A program made the translations under genes and the position numbers. Positions 1 to 8,617 of a DNA stretch of 64,000 nt are shown here, in pieces. Origin of the DNA: SAR324 cluster bacterium REDSEA-S27_B3. GTDB lineage: Bacteria; SAR324; NAC60-12. Below the pieces are notes generated by a model. That model was not told the origin of the DNA. It saw nothing but the letters and a program-made list of their open reading frames with translations, and ran no database searches. Position 1 is the first letter of the stretch. Each line of letters begins with the position of its first letter. The stretch is taken from assembly GCA_001627865.1 (NCBI GenBank), contig LUQO01000051.1, positions 1-64,000 on the forward strand, written 5' to 3'.

Positions 1-84
1 ATATGGACGTTCGACTCCACTCCAACGTGGATTGTTCGACCAGTCTTCTCCAAGACTGTGTATTTGATTCTTTTTGGTAGACAT
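1..84 (-). CDS. aceA: Isocitrate lyase, N-terminal fragment (cut by window edge)
   Basis: The reverse strand from 84 down to 1 reads 28 codons, starting MSTKKNQIHSLGEDW and ending in NPRWSGVERPY. This matches the N-terminus of isocitrate lyases (QI..L...W....RW.G..RPY), the glyoxylate-shunt enzyme that splits isocitrate into glyoxylate and succinate. An AAGGAG ribosome binding site lies just upstream of the ATG on the minus strand, which fixes the start. The rest lies outside the window, so active-site residues cannot be checked. Together with aconitase near 58-60 kb it suggests growth on C2 compounds or fatty acids. Confidence 0.85.
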   Translation of the reverse strand, partial: MSTKKNQIHSLGEDWSNNPRWSGVERPY

Positions 85-515
85 TTCAACTCCTTAAAAA
101 TATGTTAAGATTGTTCAGGTACTCATATTTTCCAACCTGAACTGTGACTTTTCATTACTGTGTGAGAAAAAGATAAAGTAATTATATTTCAGCGAAAAAT
201 AATTGTCAAGCGAAAATTCGCTAAAATTGAATTTTTTATTTTTTCTGTTTTTGAAGTCTTGTTTACAAAGTTTTCTCGATTTTTATCAAGCAGTGGAATC
301 TTGGATTATTGAATGGTTTTTTACAGACATAACAATTTTTTTTCTTGATTAGTTGAAGATCAGGAGTAGAATGCCTTTCATTAGCCATCTTTCATTGCAG
401 ACCGTAGTGGAAGATCGTTCATCACGGCTGCTGAAAATATCCAAACTGACAAAAACTGCAGTGGATTAAATTGGCAGCCTTTGTTTATTTTTCTCTTACA
501 ATGCAAGGAGGTTTT
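85..515. promoter_or_regulatory. Divergent intergenic region between aceA and the GYD-domain gene, with a palindromic AGCGAA element
   Basis: This AT-rich 431-bp stretch separates two divergent genes and shows no convincing coding sequence. At 209-222 lies a perfect inverted repeat, AGCGAA-AA-TTCGCT, and a third half-site AGCGAA lies 18 bp upstream at 191-196. Their position, about 110-140 bp before the aceA start, suits an operator for a regulator of isocitrate lyase. That function is inference, and no clear -35/-10 pair was assigned. Confidence 0.4.
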
Positions 516-842
516 ATGGCAAATTATTTAGTTCAGGCATCTTACACATCCGGTTCCTGGGCAACACAGATCCAGAATCCACAGAACAGATTAGAGCAAG
601 TAAATAAAATGTTTGCTGCGAAAGGAGTGAAATTTATATCGGGTTATTACGCGTTTGGGGAGTTCGACCTTTGCGTGATAGCCGAAGGTCCGGACAACGT
701 AACTACTGCTTCAGCGCTTATTGCAGCGGCTGCAGGAGGGGCTTTATCAAAAATTCAAACCACCGTCCTGATGACGGCCGAAGAAGGACTGGAAGCCATC
801 AAAGGAGCGGGTTCTATAGATTACAAACCTCCCAGAGCTTGA
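516..842 (+). CDS. GYD domain-containing protein
   Basis: A 108-residue soluble protein. The start at 516 is preferred over an upstream in-frame codon at 471 because an AAGGAGG ribosome binding site sits just before this ATG. The sequence begins MANYLVQASYTSGSW and has the GYD-family layout: an N-terminal beta strand, a helix with R-x-E near residues 25-30, a G-x-Y-x-A-F-G-x-F-D strand near 43-53, V-x-A-E-G-P-D, and a C-terminal TTVLMTAEE strand. It resembles the small ferredoxin-like fold of PF08734. The function of the family is poorly defined. It is apparently monocistronic, with a hairpin terminator downstream. Confidence 0.75.
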   Translation: MANYLVQASYTSGSWATQIQNPQNRLEQVNKMFAAKGVKFISGYYAFGEFDLCVIAEGPDNVTTASALIAAAAGGALSKIQTTVLMTAEEGLEAIKGAGSIDYKPPRA

Positions 843-897
843 AAACGAAAAACATTTTTCAAAGCGGTCAGCCCGGTTGACTGGCCAATACCCCAAC

Positions 898-919
898 ATG
901 GAGGGCTATTGCCCTCCAT
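898..919 (+). terminator. Hairpin terminator after the GYD-domain gene
   Basis: ATGGAGGGC and GCCCTCCAT form a perfect 9-bp stem with a TATT loop, followed by a short pyrimidine-rich CTTTCT tract. It lies 56 bases after the stop codon. The T-tract is weak, so termination efficiency is uncertain. Confidence 0.6.
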
Positions 920-1164
920 CTTTCTACTTCAATCCTGAATTCCACTCCTGCTGCTTTTTAACACAGTCTTTTAATTAAATCATAAGACATTTTATAGATT
1001 TGGAGAATAACGCTATAAAGCATTTTCGACTCTTATTATTTTTCATAAAATATTTATTGATGATAGCGTTATAATTCTAAATGACGACCTGTTTTTGCGA
1101 GACCATCACAACTGGCCTGAGGTCAACTTTGTAAATTCGTTAGCCATGTTTTAAGTATAATATC
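920..1164. promoter_or_regulatory. Leader region of the RND export operon with a spaced inverted repeat
   Basis: No gene is seen here. A perfect 10-bp inverted repeat, ATAACGCTAT at 1007-1016 and ATAGCGTTAT at 1063-1072, is separated by 46 bp of AT-rich sequence. It could be a pair of operator half-sites for a repressor of the downstream exporter operon. A TATAAT hexamer at 1156-1161 is too close to the start at 1165 for an ordinary leader, and no good -35 was found. Confidence 0.35.
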
Positions 1165-1602
1165 ATGAAACAAATAATCGCCAAAATCGAATCACGTTTT
1201 GAGCAGCTGGGACATTTGATTTTCGCCCGACGCTGGTTAGTGATAATGGCAGCTTTGGTTGTGTTTGCGGCTATGGCTTCACAGGTTCCGCATATTAAAA
1301 TTGACACTTCAAATGAAGCCTTCTTTGAACCGGATGATCCGGTTTTGACAAAATATGATGAATTCCGCGAGCAGTTCGGTCGAGATGAAATCGTGCTGGT
1401 GGCCATCAAACCTGAAGATGTTTTTGAAGAGCAATTTTTGCAGAAACTCAGGGCGTTTCATGAAGAGCTGGAAAATGAAGTCCCTTACCTCAATGAAGTG
1501 GTCAGTTTAGTAAATGTTACTTCGATCAAGGGAAAAGCTGATGAATTGCAGGGATTCGCTCCAACGCCTTCACAGGCGACGGTCCGCTTGGTGATGAGCT
1601 AG
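1165..1602 (+). pseudogene. RND/MMPL-family exporter, N-terminal part (frameshifted)
   Basis: This frame encodes the first 145 residues of an RND-superfamily (MMPL/HAE3-like) exporter: a cytoplasmic start, a first membrane helix near residues 29-46 (LVIMAALVVFAAMA) and the beginning of the first periplasmic loop with the typical SNEAFFEPDDPV and FGRDEIVLVAI segments. It ends at a stop at 1600-1602, while homologous coding continues in another frame from about 1578 (reading DGPLGDELDFSDELFEEEN). A single lost base near 1576-1577 would join this piece to the ORF that follows, giving about 779 residues, normal for the family. It is either a real frameshift mutation or a sequence error. No good ribosome binding site is visible. 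Confidence 0.7.
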
Positions 1603-1748
1603 ATTTTAGTGATGAATTATTTGAAGAAGAAAACGAAACAGATCCAGAATCAGCGGACAGTGAAAAAATTACAGGAACAATTCATTCCACTGCTGAAAGA
1701 CTTTCAGACCAGCAAAACACTGAATTTGTAAGCACAATAGAAGATGTT

Positions 1749-3500
1749 GTGAAACGCCACAATTCAGAGGAGTTCCCAACTTATGTTGCAGGTTCTCCGG
1801 CCATGACCGGAATGATAAAAAGCGAAATGATGCGCAACATACCCCGCTTTACTCTGGCTGCTCTTGTTTTAATTGCTTTGTTACTGCTGCTTCTGTTCCG
1901 TACTCCAGTGGGAGTGTTTCTGCCTCTTTTGACAGTTGTACTGTCCCTGATTTCAGCAATCGGCATGATGTCATTCAGTGGAACTCCTTTCACTGTGGTA
2001 ACTCAAATTCTGCCGTCATTATTGTTAGCAGTGGGGGTCGGTTATTCAGTACACTTACTAACCATATATTTTCATCATGTTCAGCGTAATGGAGATAAAG
2101 AAAATGCCATAGTATATGCATTGGGGCATTCCGGTCTGGCAATTTTAATGACAAGTCTTACCACGGCGGGTGGATTGCTTTCTTTTGTACCGTCTCCACT
2201 TGCACCTGTATCCTCACTTGGTTTATTTGGAGCAATAGGTGTTTTGCTTGCAGTGTTTTATACTTTGATATTTGTTCCGGCAATGCTGGCTGTTTTACCA
2301 ATCAGTAAAAAACGAGTTGACAAGCTTACTGTCCGTTCCAGTTTAGCCGACAGAGTATTGAGTGGATTTGGAACATTTTCCACCAATCGTCCATGGACAG
2401 TTGTGCTGGGCAGTACACTGCTGGCTTTAGTTGCCATAGGAGGAATCACACAGCTTCGCTTTTCACATGATCCGATTGGCTGGCTTCCGGAAGATAATTC
2501 CATTCGAATGGCCACTGAAGTAGTAGATGAAAATTTGAAGGGTGCGACTTCGGTTGAAATTGTGATTGATTCCGGAAAAATGAATGGGGTGAAAGAACCG
2601 GATTTTATGAGGCGCCTGAATGAGTTTAATCAATATGCTGAACAATGGCGGAACGAAAAATTATTCATCGGCAAGTCAACTTCTGTGGCCGATACACTAA
2701 AGCAGATTCATCAGGCATTGAACGAAAATCAACCGTCATTTTATACAATCCCAAATGATCGGGAGTTGATCGCGCAAGAGCTGATTTTGTTTGAAAACAG
2801 CGGATCTGATGATTTGGAGAACCTTGTTGATTCCCAGTTTTCACAGGCACGAGTCAGTGTAAAAGCCTCATGGGCTGATGCAGGATCTTACGCGGAGTTG
2901 ATACGGCAATTGAAAACTATAACGAGCGATATTTTCAGTGAAGCAAAAGACATTACTGTCACAGGATTAATTCCTTTAATGGCACGCACCATTGATTTCG
3001 TTATGCTGAGCATGTCCATCAGTTACTTAATTGCGGCACTGGTGATTACGCTGTTTATGATCATCTTGCTGGCTGACTGGAGATTGGGTCTTTGGAGCAT
3101 GATACCAAATTTTTTGCCAATCCTGATGGGACTGGGAGTTATGGGAATGCTGGATTTGCCTTTGGATGTGGCATCAATGCTGGTGGGCAGCATCGCGCTG
3201 GGTTTAGCAGTGGATGATACTGTGCATTTCCTGCACAATTTCCGGCGCTATCATCACCAGTCCGGCAGTGTTTCCGAAGCAGTTTCCAGTACGCTGAATA
3301 CCGCCGGAAAAGCAATGCTGTTCACAACAGTTGCTTTGTCTATCGGATTTTTTGTGAACACTTTCGCATCCTTGAAAAATATATTCTCATTTGGTTTAAT
3401 TACGGGATTCACGATTATTATGGCACTCTTTGCTGATCTGCTGCTTGCTCCGGCAATGATGAAGTTGATTTTCAGCAAAAAAAGCCCTGCAGCCGATTAA
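1749..3500 (+). CDS. RND/MMPL-family exporter, main part
   Basis: A 583-residue piece that carries most of an RND-superfamily transporter of the hydrophobe/MMPL type. Membrane helices cluster near residues 33-50, 57-75, 82-105, 125-185 and 215-232, then a periplasmic loop, then a second bundle near 420-575. The two homologous membrane bundles with a central periplasmic domain are the RND hallmark. The open frame extends upstream without a stop to about 1566, so the GTG at 1749 is only the first possible start and the true gene very probably begins at 1165. It is followed 31 bp later by the LolA-like gene and then the beta-barrel gene, a common export trio. The exported substrate is unknown; lipids or hydrophobic compounds are likely. 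Confidence 0.8.
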   Translation: MKRHNSEEFPTYVAGSPAMTGMIKSEMMRNIPRFTLAALVLIALLLLLLFRTPVGVFLPLLTVVLSLISAIGMMSFSGTPFTVVTQILPSLLLAVGVGYSVHLLTIYFHHVQRNGDKENAIVYALGHSGLAILMTSLTTAGGLLSFVPSPLAPVSSLGLFGAIGVLLAVFYTLIFVPAMLAVLPISKKRVDKLTVRSSLADRVLSGFGTFSTNRPWTVVLGSTLLALVAIGGITQLRFSHDPIGWLPEDNSIRMATEVVDENLKGATSVEIVIDSGKMNGVKEPDFMRRLNEFNQYAEQWRNEKLFIGKSTSVADTLKQIHQALNENQPSFYTIPNDRELIAQELILFENSGSDDLENLVDSQFSQARVSVKASWADAGSYAELIRQLKTITSDIFSEAKDITVTGLIPLMARTIDFVMLSMSISYLIAALVITLFMIILLADWRLGLWSMIPNFLPILMGLGVMGMLDLPLDVASMLVGSIALGLAVDDTVHFLHNFRRYHHQSGSVSEAVSSTLNTAGKAMLFTTVALSIGFFVNTFASLKNIFSFGLITGFTIIMALFADLLLAPAMMKLIFSKKSPAAD

Positions 3501-3531
3501 ACAGAAATCAATGATAAATGAAGGAGAAATT

Positions 3532-4359
3532 ATGAAAGCAGCAAAGTTTACTATATTAACCCTCGGATTCAACATATTCAGCATGTTCATTACGGCTTTA
3601 TTGGTTATTCCCGGAATAGCTGAGGCTTTAACCGGACGTGAAATTATGGAAAAAGTCAGAGATCGTGATGAGGGCGACCACTCAACTTCAGAAATGGAAA
3701 TGATCCTGATTGATAAAAAAGGGAAAAAACGTGTCCGGAAATTAAAGACTTATGGACGGAAACAAGGCGAAGATACACAGAGTCTGATGTTTTTTCTCTC
3801 TCCTGCGGATGTAAGAAACACTGGATTTCTGACTTATGATTATGATGAGTCCGGAAAGGATGACGATCAGTGGCTTTTCCTTCCGGCATTGCGTAAAACC
3901 AAACGCATTGCGGCTGGCGACAAAAGTGGAAGTTTCATGGGTTCAGACCTGAATTATTCCGATATGACAACTCCGGATCTGGATCTTTACGATTATACTT
4001 TGATGAAAGAAACAGAGGTAAGAGGACACAAAGCATGGCAAATCAAAGCTGTGCCTAAAAGCAAAGATGAAGCAGAAAAAAGCGGTTACAGTAAATCAGT
4101 TGTTTTCATACGACAGGACAATTATGTGATGATTCGCGGAGTACGCTGGGTTCATAAAAAAAGACGAAACAAATATCTGGACGTGAAGAAACTGGAAAAA
4201 ATAGACGGAATATGGGTTTCAACAGAAATGCATGTGACAACAAAATCCGGAAAGAAAACACTGCATAAAACAATCCTGAAACAAAAAAACATCCGATTTA
4301 ACCAGGATGAAGTCAATGAAGACATGTTTACTGTACGGAGGCTGGAAAAAGGCTTGTAA
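3532..4359 (+). CDS. Outer membrane lipoprotein-sorting protein (LolA-like)
   Basis: A 275-residue exported protein. The ATG at 3532 is chosen over 3511 because AAGGAG precedes it. Residues 1-29 form a signal peptide with a long hydrophobic core, ending near GIAEA. The mature part begins LTGREIMEKVRDRDEGD and includes segments typical of the 'outer membrane lipoprotein-sorting protein' family: SLMFFLSPADVRNTGFLTYDY near residues 90-110, DDQWLFLPALRKTKRI near 115-130, and GSDLNYSDMT. The family has a LolA/LolB-like fold thought to bind lipid in the periplasm. It follows an RND exporter and precedes a beta-barrel gene, so a joint role in lipid or lipoprotein movement across the envelope is likely. 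Confidence 0.8.
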   Translation: MKAAKFTILTLGFNIFSMFITALLVIPGIAEALTGREIMEKVRDRDEGDHSTSEMEMILIDKKGKKRVRKLKTYGRKQGEDTQSLMFFLSPADVRNTGFLTYDYDESGKDDDQWLFLPALRKTKRIAAGDKSGSFMGSDLNYSDMTTPDLDLYDYTLMKETEVRGHKAWQIKAVPKSKDEAEKSGYSKSVVFIRQDNYVMIRGVRWVHKKRRNKYLDVKKLEKIDGIWVSTEMHVTTKSGKKTLHKTILKQKNIRFNQDEVNEDMFTVRRLEKGL

Positions 4360-4380
4360 TGAAAAGATTTATAAAAGGTT

Positions 4381-5982
4381 ATGGGGCACAAAGAAACTGA
4401 GTTTCAGAATGGTAGCCCCGTGCCTGCGTGCCGGGGTATAGTATCAAAGCTACAAAGTTTTTTTTCGCAAATCCAACTCTTAGTATTGGTTACAGCATTT
4501 TCGATTTTGGTGCTGCTGATTGGAGTTTCAGAAATTGCTTTGGCACAGCAAACATCAGATGACCAAGAATTGGAGGAGGTTCTCTCCGGATTCGATGAGG
4601 AAGATTCCTCAATGGAAGAAGCGCTTTCCGGATTCGATGATGAGGATTCCGGAACAAACGATGAAGAGATTCTTTCAGGATTTGATGAAGAAGAAAGTAC
4701 TGAGGCCAGCTCGGAAACGGAGTCCACAGCTGAAGTCGAAAGCTGGAGCAGCCTGTTTGGTTACACAGGAATGAGCCTCAGTTACAGTTATAAACGTGAT
4801 CCTCCTGAAGACAAAAACCAGCCGGACTGGAGCGGTTTGACCAAAACACGTCCATTTTTTTCTTTGACATGGGACGCAAAACTGGGCAGCAGTTGGAAAA
4901 CCAGGATATCAGCAAAAGCATTTTATGATTTTGCATACGGCTTCAAGGAACGTGACACTTTTTCAAATCAAGTATTGGACAAATTGGAAAAGGAAGCAGA
5001 ATTGCGTGAAGTTTATCTTGAGGGCAGTCCGTTTGGAAGTTTGGATATCAAGCTTGGCCGTCAAATTGTAGCCTGGGGTACAGCAGACAGTTTGCGTGTG
5101 GTTGATGTGCTGAATCCCACTGATAATCGAGAATACGGTATGACTGACCTGGAAGACATCCGGATACCGCTTGCAATGACTAAAATAGATTATTATTTCA
5201 AGGATTATAAGCTGCAGACAGTTGCTGTACATAAAATTAAATTTAATAAAACCGCCCCTTTGGGAAGTGATTACAATTCATCAACAGCAGAAATAAAAGA
5301 GGTTGTTCCGGAAAGTTCTGCAGAAAATACGGAATACGGGGTGGCTCTATTCGGCAGACCCAGAGGCTGGGATTGTTCAATTCACTGGGCACAGTTTTTT
5401 GATGATGAGGCACACCTTTTTATTACAGACACAATTTACGTCCCCTGGATTGGTCTGGTTCCAACACTGGAATACCGACACAGCCGACTGACGATGTTCG
5501 GTGCTGCTCTGAGCATTCCTTCGGGAAATTTTTTGTGGAAAGCGGAAGCAGGAAATTATTGGGGGATGGAGTTTAATAATGTAAAAGATAAAAAATTCAC
5601 ACGAACCGATGTTCTATTCGGCGCAGAGTATTCCGGATGGAACGACACCTCTGTTTCATTTGAATCCGGAGTGCAGCATCTCAATGATTTTGACAAACTT
5701 CTGGAAGCGTCACCGGATTTTCAGCTGGAAGATCGAATCGCCACAACAGTCAATTTCCTGCAAAACTATTACAACCAGACTTTGAATTTGAACATTACAG
5801 GCATGATGATCGGGAAACGTGGGGAAGACGGTGGATTAAACCGTGCTTCACTTGAATATGATGTGATGGACGCATTCTCTATCAAGGGAGGTGTGATGAT
5901 ATATCAGCCGGGAGAAAGCTTGTATTTCCAGAGTTTGAATGAAAACGACCGTCTGTTCTTTGAGGCGCGTTACTCATTCTGA
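4381..5982 (+). CDS. Predicted outer-membrane beta-barrel protein (DUF1302-like) with acidic N-terminal repeats
   Basis: A 533-residue exported protein. After a hydrophobic signal segment (about residues 31-55, ending SEIALAQ) comes an acidic low-complexity region with three copies of a unit close to EE-x-LSGFD-(E/D)-E, near residues 61-103. The rest is rich in alternating aromatic strands, with segments such as LEGSPFGSLDIKLGRQIVAWGT and a terminal phenylalanine (EARYSF), the usual ending of outer-membrane barrels. The R-Q-x-V-x-W-G motif is typical of DUF1302-like porins. It is the third gene of the exporter operon, 21 bp after the LolA-like gene, so it may be the outer-membrane partner. 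The start is uncertain; an AAGG site precedes this ATG. Confidence 0.7.
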   Translation: MGHKETEFQNGSPVPACRGIVSKLQSFFSQIQLLVLVTAFSILVLLIGVSEIALAQQTSDDQELEEVLSGFDEEDSSMEEALSGFDDEDSGTNDEEILSGFDEEESTEASSETESTAEVESWSSLFGYTGMSLSYSYKRDPPEDKNQPDWSGLTKTRPFFSLTWDAKLGSSWKTRISAKAFYDFAYGFKERDTFSNQVLDKLEKEAELREVYLEGSPFGSLDIKLGRQIVAWGTADSLRVVDVLNPTDNREYGMTDLEDIRIPLAMTKIDYYFKDYKLQTVAVHKIKFNKTAPLGSDYNSSTAEIKEVVPESSAENTEYGVALFGRPRGWDCSIHWAQFFDDEAHLFITDTIYVPWIGLVPTLEYRHSRLTMFGAALSIPSGNFLWKAEAGNYWGMEFNNVKDKKFTRTDVLFGAEYSGWNDTSVSFESGVQHLNDFDKLLEASPDFQLEDRIATTVNFLQNYYNQTLNLNITGMMIGKRGEDGGLNRASLEYDVMDAFSIKGGVMIYQPGESLYFQSLNENDRLFFEARYSF

Positions 5983-6098
5983 AAAGCAGTGATTACACGC
6001 TTACTCCATCTTGCAGTTGATGGTTATATAATTTAAAATTCATACACTTATTTATACAATTATTCTATTGATTTTTAATCTTGGTTGGGGAGAGTCAA

Positions 6099-7433
6099 AT
6101 GATACCAAGTTCAGCAAAATATCTGATTATAGGTGCAGGGATACATGGTCTAAGCACGGCATACCATTTAGCACTTGAACTAAAAAAACGTGGCCTGGGC
6201 AGCGGCAAAGATATCCTTGTAATCGATAAATCCGGAATAGGCGCAGGCGCATCCGGAATTGCATGTGGTGTTGTACGCAACAATTATTTTCAGCCGGCGA
6301 TGCGTGAATTAATGGCACATAGCGTGGAAGTCTGGGAGAGTGATCCAAAGGCTTACAGCTATCATCCAGTCGGATATATGCAAATCAGTCCGGAAGTAAT
6401 GCATTCTGATGTCGCCACCATCTATGAGCAGCAAAAAGCAATTGGTTATCCTTCAGAATTCGTCGAAGGCAGCGCTGACTCAATGGCTTACATGCGTGGA
6501 ATATTTGACGACTGGCAGGCAAAAGGTATCACTTCCGTACTGCATGAGAAGAAAGGAGGTTACTCCAACAACATGAAGTGCATGCAGGGTCTTGCCGCTA
6601 AGGCAGAGAGCGAGGAAGTCACGATATTAGGAAACGTTGAGGTCACAGGAGTGCAGTTTTCCGGAAACTCGATTTCCGCGGTTGAAACCAACAGTGGCAC
6701 TATCCAGACTGATTATGTGGTGGTTGGGGCCGGGCCCTGGGTCAACACCTTCTGGAAGATGATCAATCTGCCTTCCAGGATAAAAGTCAAGGACGGAGAC
6801 ACCGTGCACAAAGACGTACAGATGTGGCGCTACTACTGCCTGCAGGAAGGAACACTCGGTGTTGATCCAAAGATGCTTACTACCAATGATGGTGATATGC
6901 CTCCAGTAATTCATGTTGATACTGACGCGCCTCTTTATTCTGACATCGACGGCAGACTAATTACCGATAAGATGTGGGGAATTTATTACAAGCCCGACTT
7001 CAGCTTTGACGGTGTGCAGGGTGGCGCGGCACCTTTCGATGTGGACGGCACAGACGATAACTTCAGCGTCGACCCATATGGAACAGAATCTCCTGACTTT
7101 GTGGTGGGCAACGAATTTATTGATATGTGGTGCGCGGCTCTGGCTTTCTGCCAACGGCGTTTTGAGGACACACGTCATCTCTACCGCACTGAACATGCTT
7201 CCGGCGGATTGGGTGCGTTGTCTCCGGACAGCTTCCCGGTTTTCGACGTGTACCTGGAGAACTGCTACATTATTGCTGATTCAAACCATGGCTACAAAAT
7301 GCTTGGAGTTGGAAAACTGGTTGCTGAGGAAGTAATGGGGAATTCAAGCAAGCTTATGGAACCGTTTCGATTTTCACGATTCGAGGAAGGAAAGCTGCAT
7401 CCGGTTTCAAACAGCCCTTTTCCATGGAGTTAA
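6099..7433 (+). CDS. FAD-dependent oxidoreductase, sarcosine oxidase beta subunit-like
   Basis: A 444-residue DAO-family flavoenzyme. The ATG at 6099 is chosen over an upstream TTG because GGGGAG precedes it. The dinucleotide-binding motif GAGIHGLSTAYHLA lies near residues 12-25, followed by the second FAD segment (VIDKSGIGAGASG) and a C-terminal FAD-contact region with SNHGYKMLGVGKLVAEEV. This is the layout of the beta subunit of sarcosine oxidase and of related amino-acid oxidases such as MgdA of the N-methylglutamate pathway. The other sarcosine oxidase subunits are absent. It leads an apparent operon with the unknown gene that follows, close to two N-methylglutamate-synthase-like modules, so oxidation of an N-methylated amino acid is a reasonable inference. 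Confidence 0.8.
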   Translation: MIPSSAKYLIIGAGIHGLSTAYHLALELKKRGLGSGKDILVIDKSGIGAGASGIACGVVRNNYFQPAMRELMAHSVEVWESDPKAYSYHPVGYMQISPEVMHSDVATIYEQQKAIGYPSEFVEGSADSMAYMRGIFDDWQAKGITSVLHEKKGGYSNNMKCMQGLAAKAESEEVTILGNVEVTGVQFSGNSISAVETNSGTIQTDYVVVGAGPWVNTFWKMINLPSRIKVKDGDTVHKDVQMWRYYCLQEGTLGVDPKMLTTNDGDMPPVIHVDTDAPLYSDIDGRLITDKMWGIYYKPDFSFDGVQGGAAPFDVDGTDDNFSVDPYGTESPDFVVGNEFIDMWCAALAFCQRRFEDTRHLYRTEHASGGLGALSPDSFPVFDVYLENCYIIADSNHGYKMLGVGKLVAEEVMGNSSKLMEPFRFSRFEEGKLHPVSNSPFPWS

Positions 7434-7478
7434 ATCACTGTTACCCTGATTCGGCAAGAGAAAAGTGTAATCAGTTTT

Positions 7479-8075
7479 ATGGAATCAGACCCTTCTGAAA
7501 GCAACTCCGATCCTGAAATTGATCGGCTTCCAATACAAAACTACTTTATAGGATGGCAGTGCCGGGTGCGTGAAAAAGCCATGAGAAGTGATGAAGGTCG
7601 TCCTAATGCCGGAATGCGGCCTCGGATTCTTTTGGAAAATGGTACAGAGGTTTCTTCTGCGGCTACACTGCTTCTTATCCCTGATCAGCCTCAGCAAAGC
7701 ATCAAACAGTTCCATTATATGGCCCTGAAAACTCAGGATCCGAAGGAGAGATACACTAAAGCCTTACAGCTGCTTTCAGCTAAGTTTTTTCAAAATGTGG
7801 AGGGATTCAGCGGTGTAATGTCCGGGGTTTTTTCGCAAAGCTCAGAGGTAGTGGAAATTCTTGAGCAGCATCGGGGTTGTGTTCTGGAATTTAATTTCCA
7901 GCAACAGAGCTTCAAAATTCCATTCTCTGTCAGTGCATCACAGAAAAAAGAGCCTGTGTATGAATTCACTTACTGGCACAACTTTCTTTTCAATCCACAC
8001 CTGCCTCCGGAAGTCAAGGTACTCCAATTTGAACCTGACTGGTCCGGAGCCAGCGCTGATCCGGCTCCTATCTAA
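7479..8075 (+). CDS. Unknown protein downstream of the FAD oxidoreductase
   Basis: A 198-residue soluble protein that I do not recognise. There is no signal peptide or membrane segment. Visible features are an acidic/serine-rich start (MESDPSESNSDPEID), a stretch with W-x-C-R-V-R-E-K-x-M-R near 25-38, a G-R-P-N-x-G-M-R-P segment near 40-50, and a C-terminal half rich in aromatics ending PEVKVLQFEPDW. It lies 45 bp after the FAD oxidoreductase on the same strand and is probably cotranscribed, which suggests a role in the same amine metabolism, perhaps as an assembly or small-molecule-binding partner. It is convergent with the minus-strand module. Confidence 0.6.
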   Translation: MESDPSESNSDPEIDRLPIQNYFIGWQCRVREKAMRSDEGRPNAGMRPRILLENGTEVSSAATLLLIPDQPQQSIKQFHYMALKTQDPKERYTKALQLLSAKFFQNVEGFSGVMSGVFSQSSEVVEILEQHRGCVLEFNFQQQSFKIPFSVSASQKKEPVYEFTYWHNFLFNPHLPPEVKVLQFEPDWSGASADPAPI

Positions 8076-8096
8076 AAGCATTTCTTCCAAAACAAC

Positions 8097-8139
8097 ATTT
8101 GGCAAGAATCACAATCTATGGTAATAATTCTTCCCAAAT
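8097..8139. terminator. Inverted repeat between convergent operons
   Basis: ATTTGGCAAGAATC (8097-8110) and AATTCTTCCCAAAT (8126-8139) pair at 12 of 14 positions around a 15-base loop. It sits exactly between two convergent genes ending at 8075 and 8144, so it probably acts as a terminator in both directions, though no long T-tract is present. Confidence 0.5.
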
Positions 8140-8143
8140 TTAC

Positions 8144-8521
8144 TCAGAACTTTCCGTAAGTTTCTTCAAGCACTACCATCGGATGACGTTGTGACATTTG
8201 AAACTTAATTAAAAGTTCACGCGCAATCATGTCTCTGTCCTGTTGATTATCAGGCAGATCCATGTCTTCCGGAACTGTCACCCAGCCGTTTATATTACGA
8301 TCGAATACAGCGGGCCGATCTTCTTCGTAGCCCATGTGCACATCCTCTAGCCAGTTCAGATCATCCCATTGCATTTTTTCAAGGTACTTTTTCAAAAAAG
8401 GCGTCAGCCGGTCATAGTCCGGCACAAGGTTTACATCATAGCGGTAGCCGATATGCTGACCAATTTCTTTTTCGCGCTCAGTTCCTAAATCCTCCGGAAC
8501 AAGTTCATCTTTTTTACTCAT
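8144..8521 (-). CDS. Small unknown acidic protein at the end of the minus-strand amine module
   Basis: A 125-residue soluble protein of unknown function. The ATG at 8521 is preferred to a TTG further upstream at 8572. It begins MSKKDELVPEDLGTERE and is rich in Asp, Glu and aromatic residues (WDDLNWLEDVHMGYEED near 52-68; DLPDNQQDRDMIARE near 89-103), with no signal or membrane helix. It is the last gene of the minus-strand module, about 96 bp after the FMN glutamate-synthase-like gene. No counterpart is seen in the plus-strand module. A subunit or accessory of the synthase is possible but unproven. Confidence 0.6.
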   Translation of the reverse strand: MSKKDELVPEDLGTEREKEIGQHIGYRYDVNLVPDYDRLTPFLKKYLEKMQWDDLNWLEDVHMGYEEDRPAVFDRNINGWVTVPEDMDLPDNQQDRDMIARELLIKFQMSQRHPMVVLEETYGKF

Positions 8522-8617
8522 TTTTTTTCTTGAATAGGGGTTTAAGCTGTATGTTTTCAGACCTGTCTGCAAGAAACGTTGCCCTGATCTTTACAAGTCT
8601 GAAGCTATAAAATCCTT

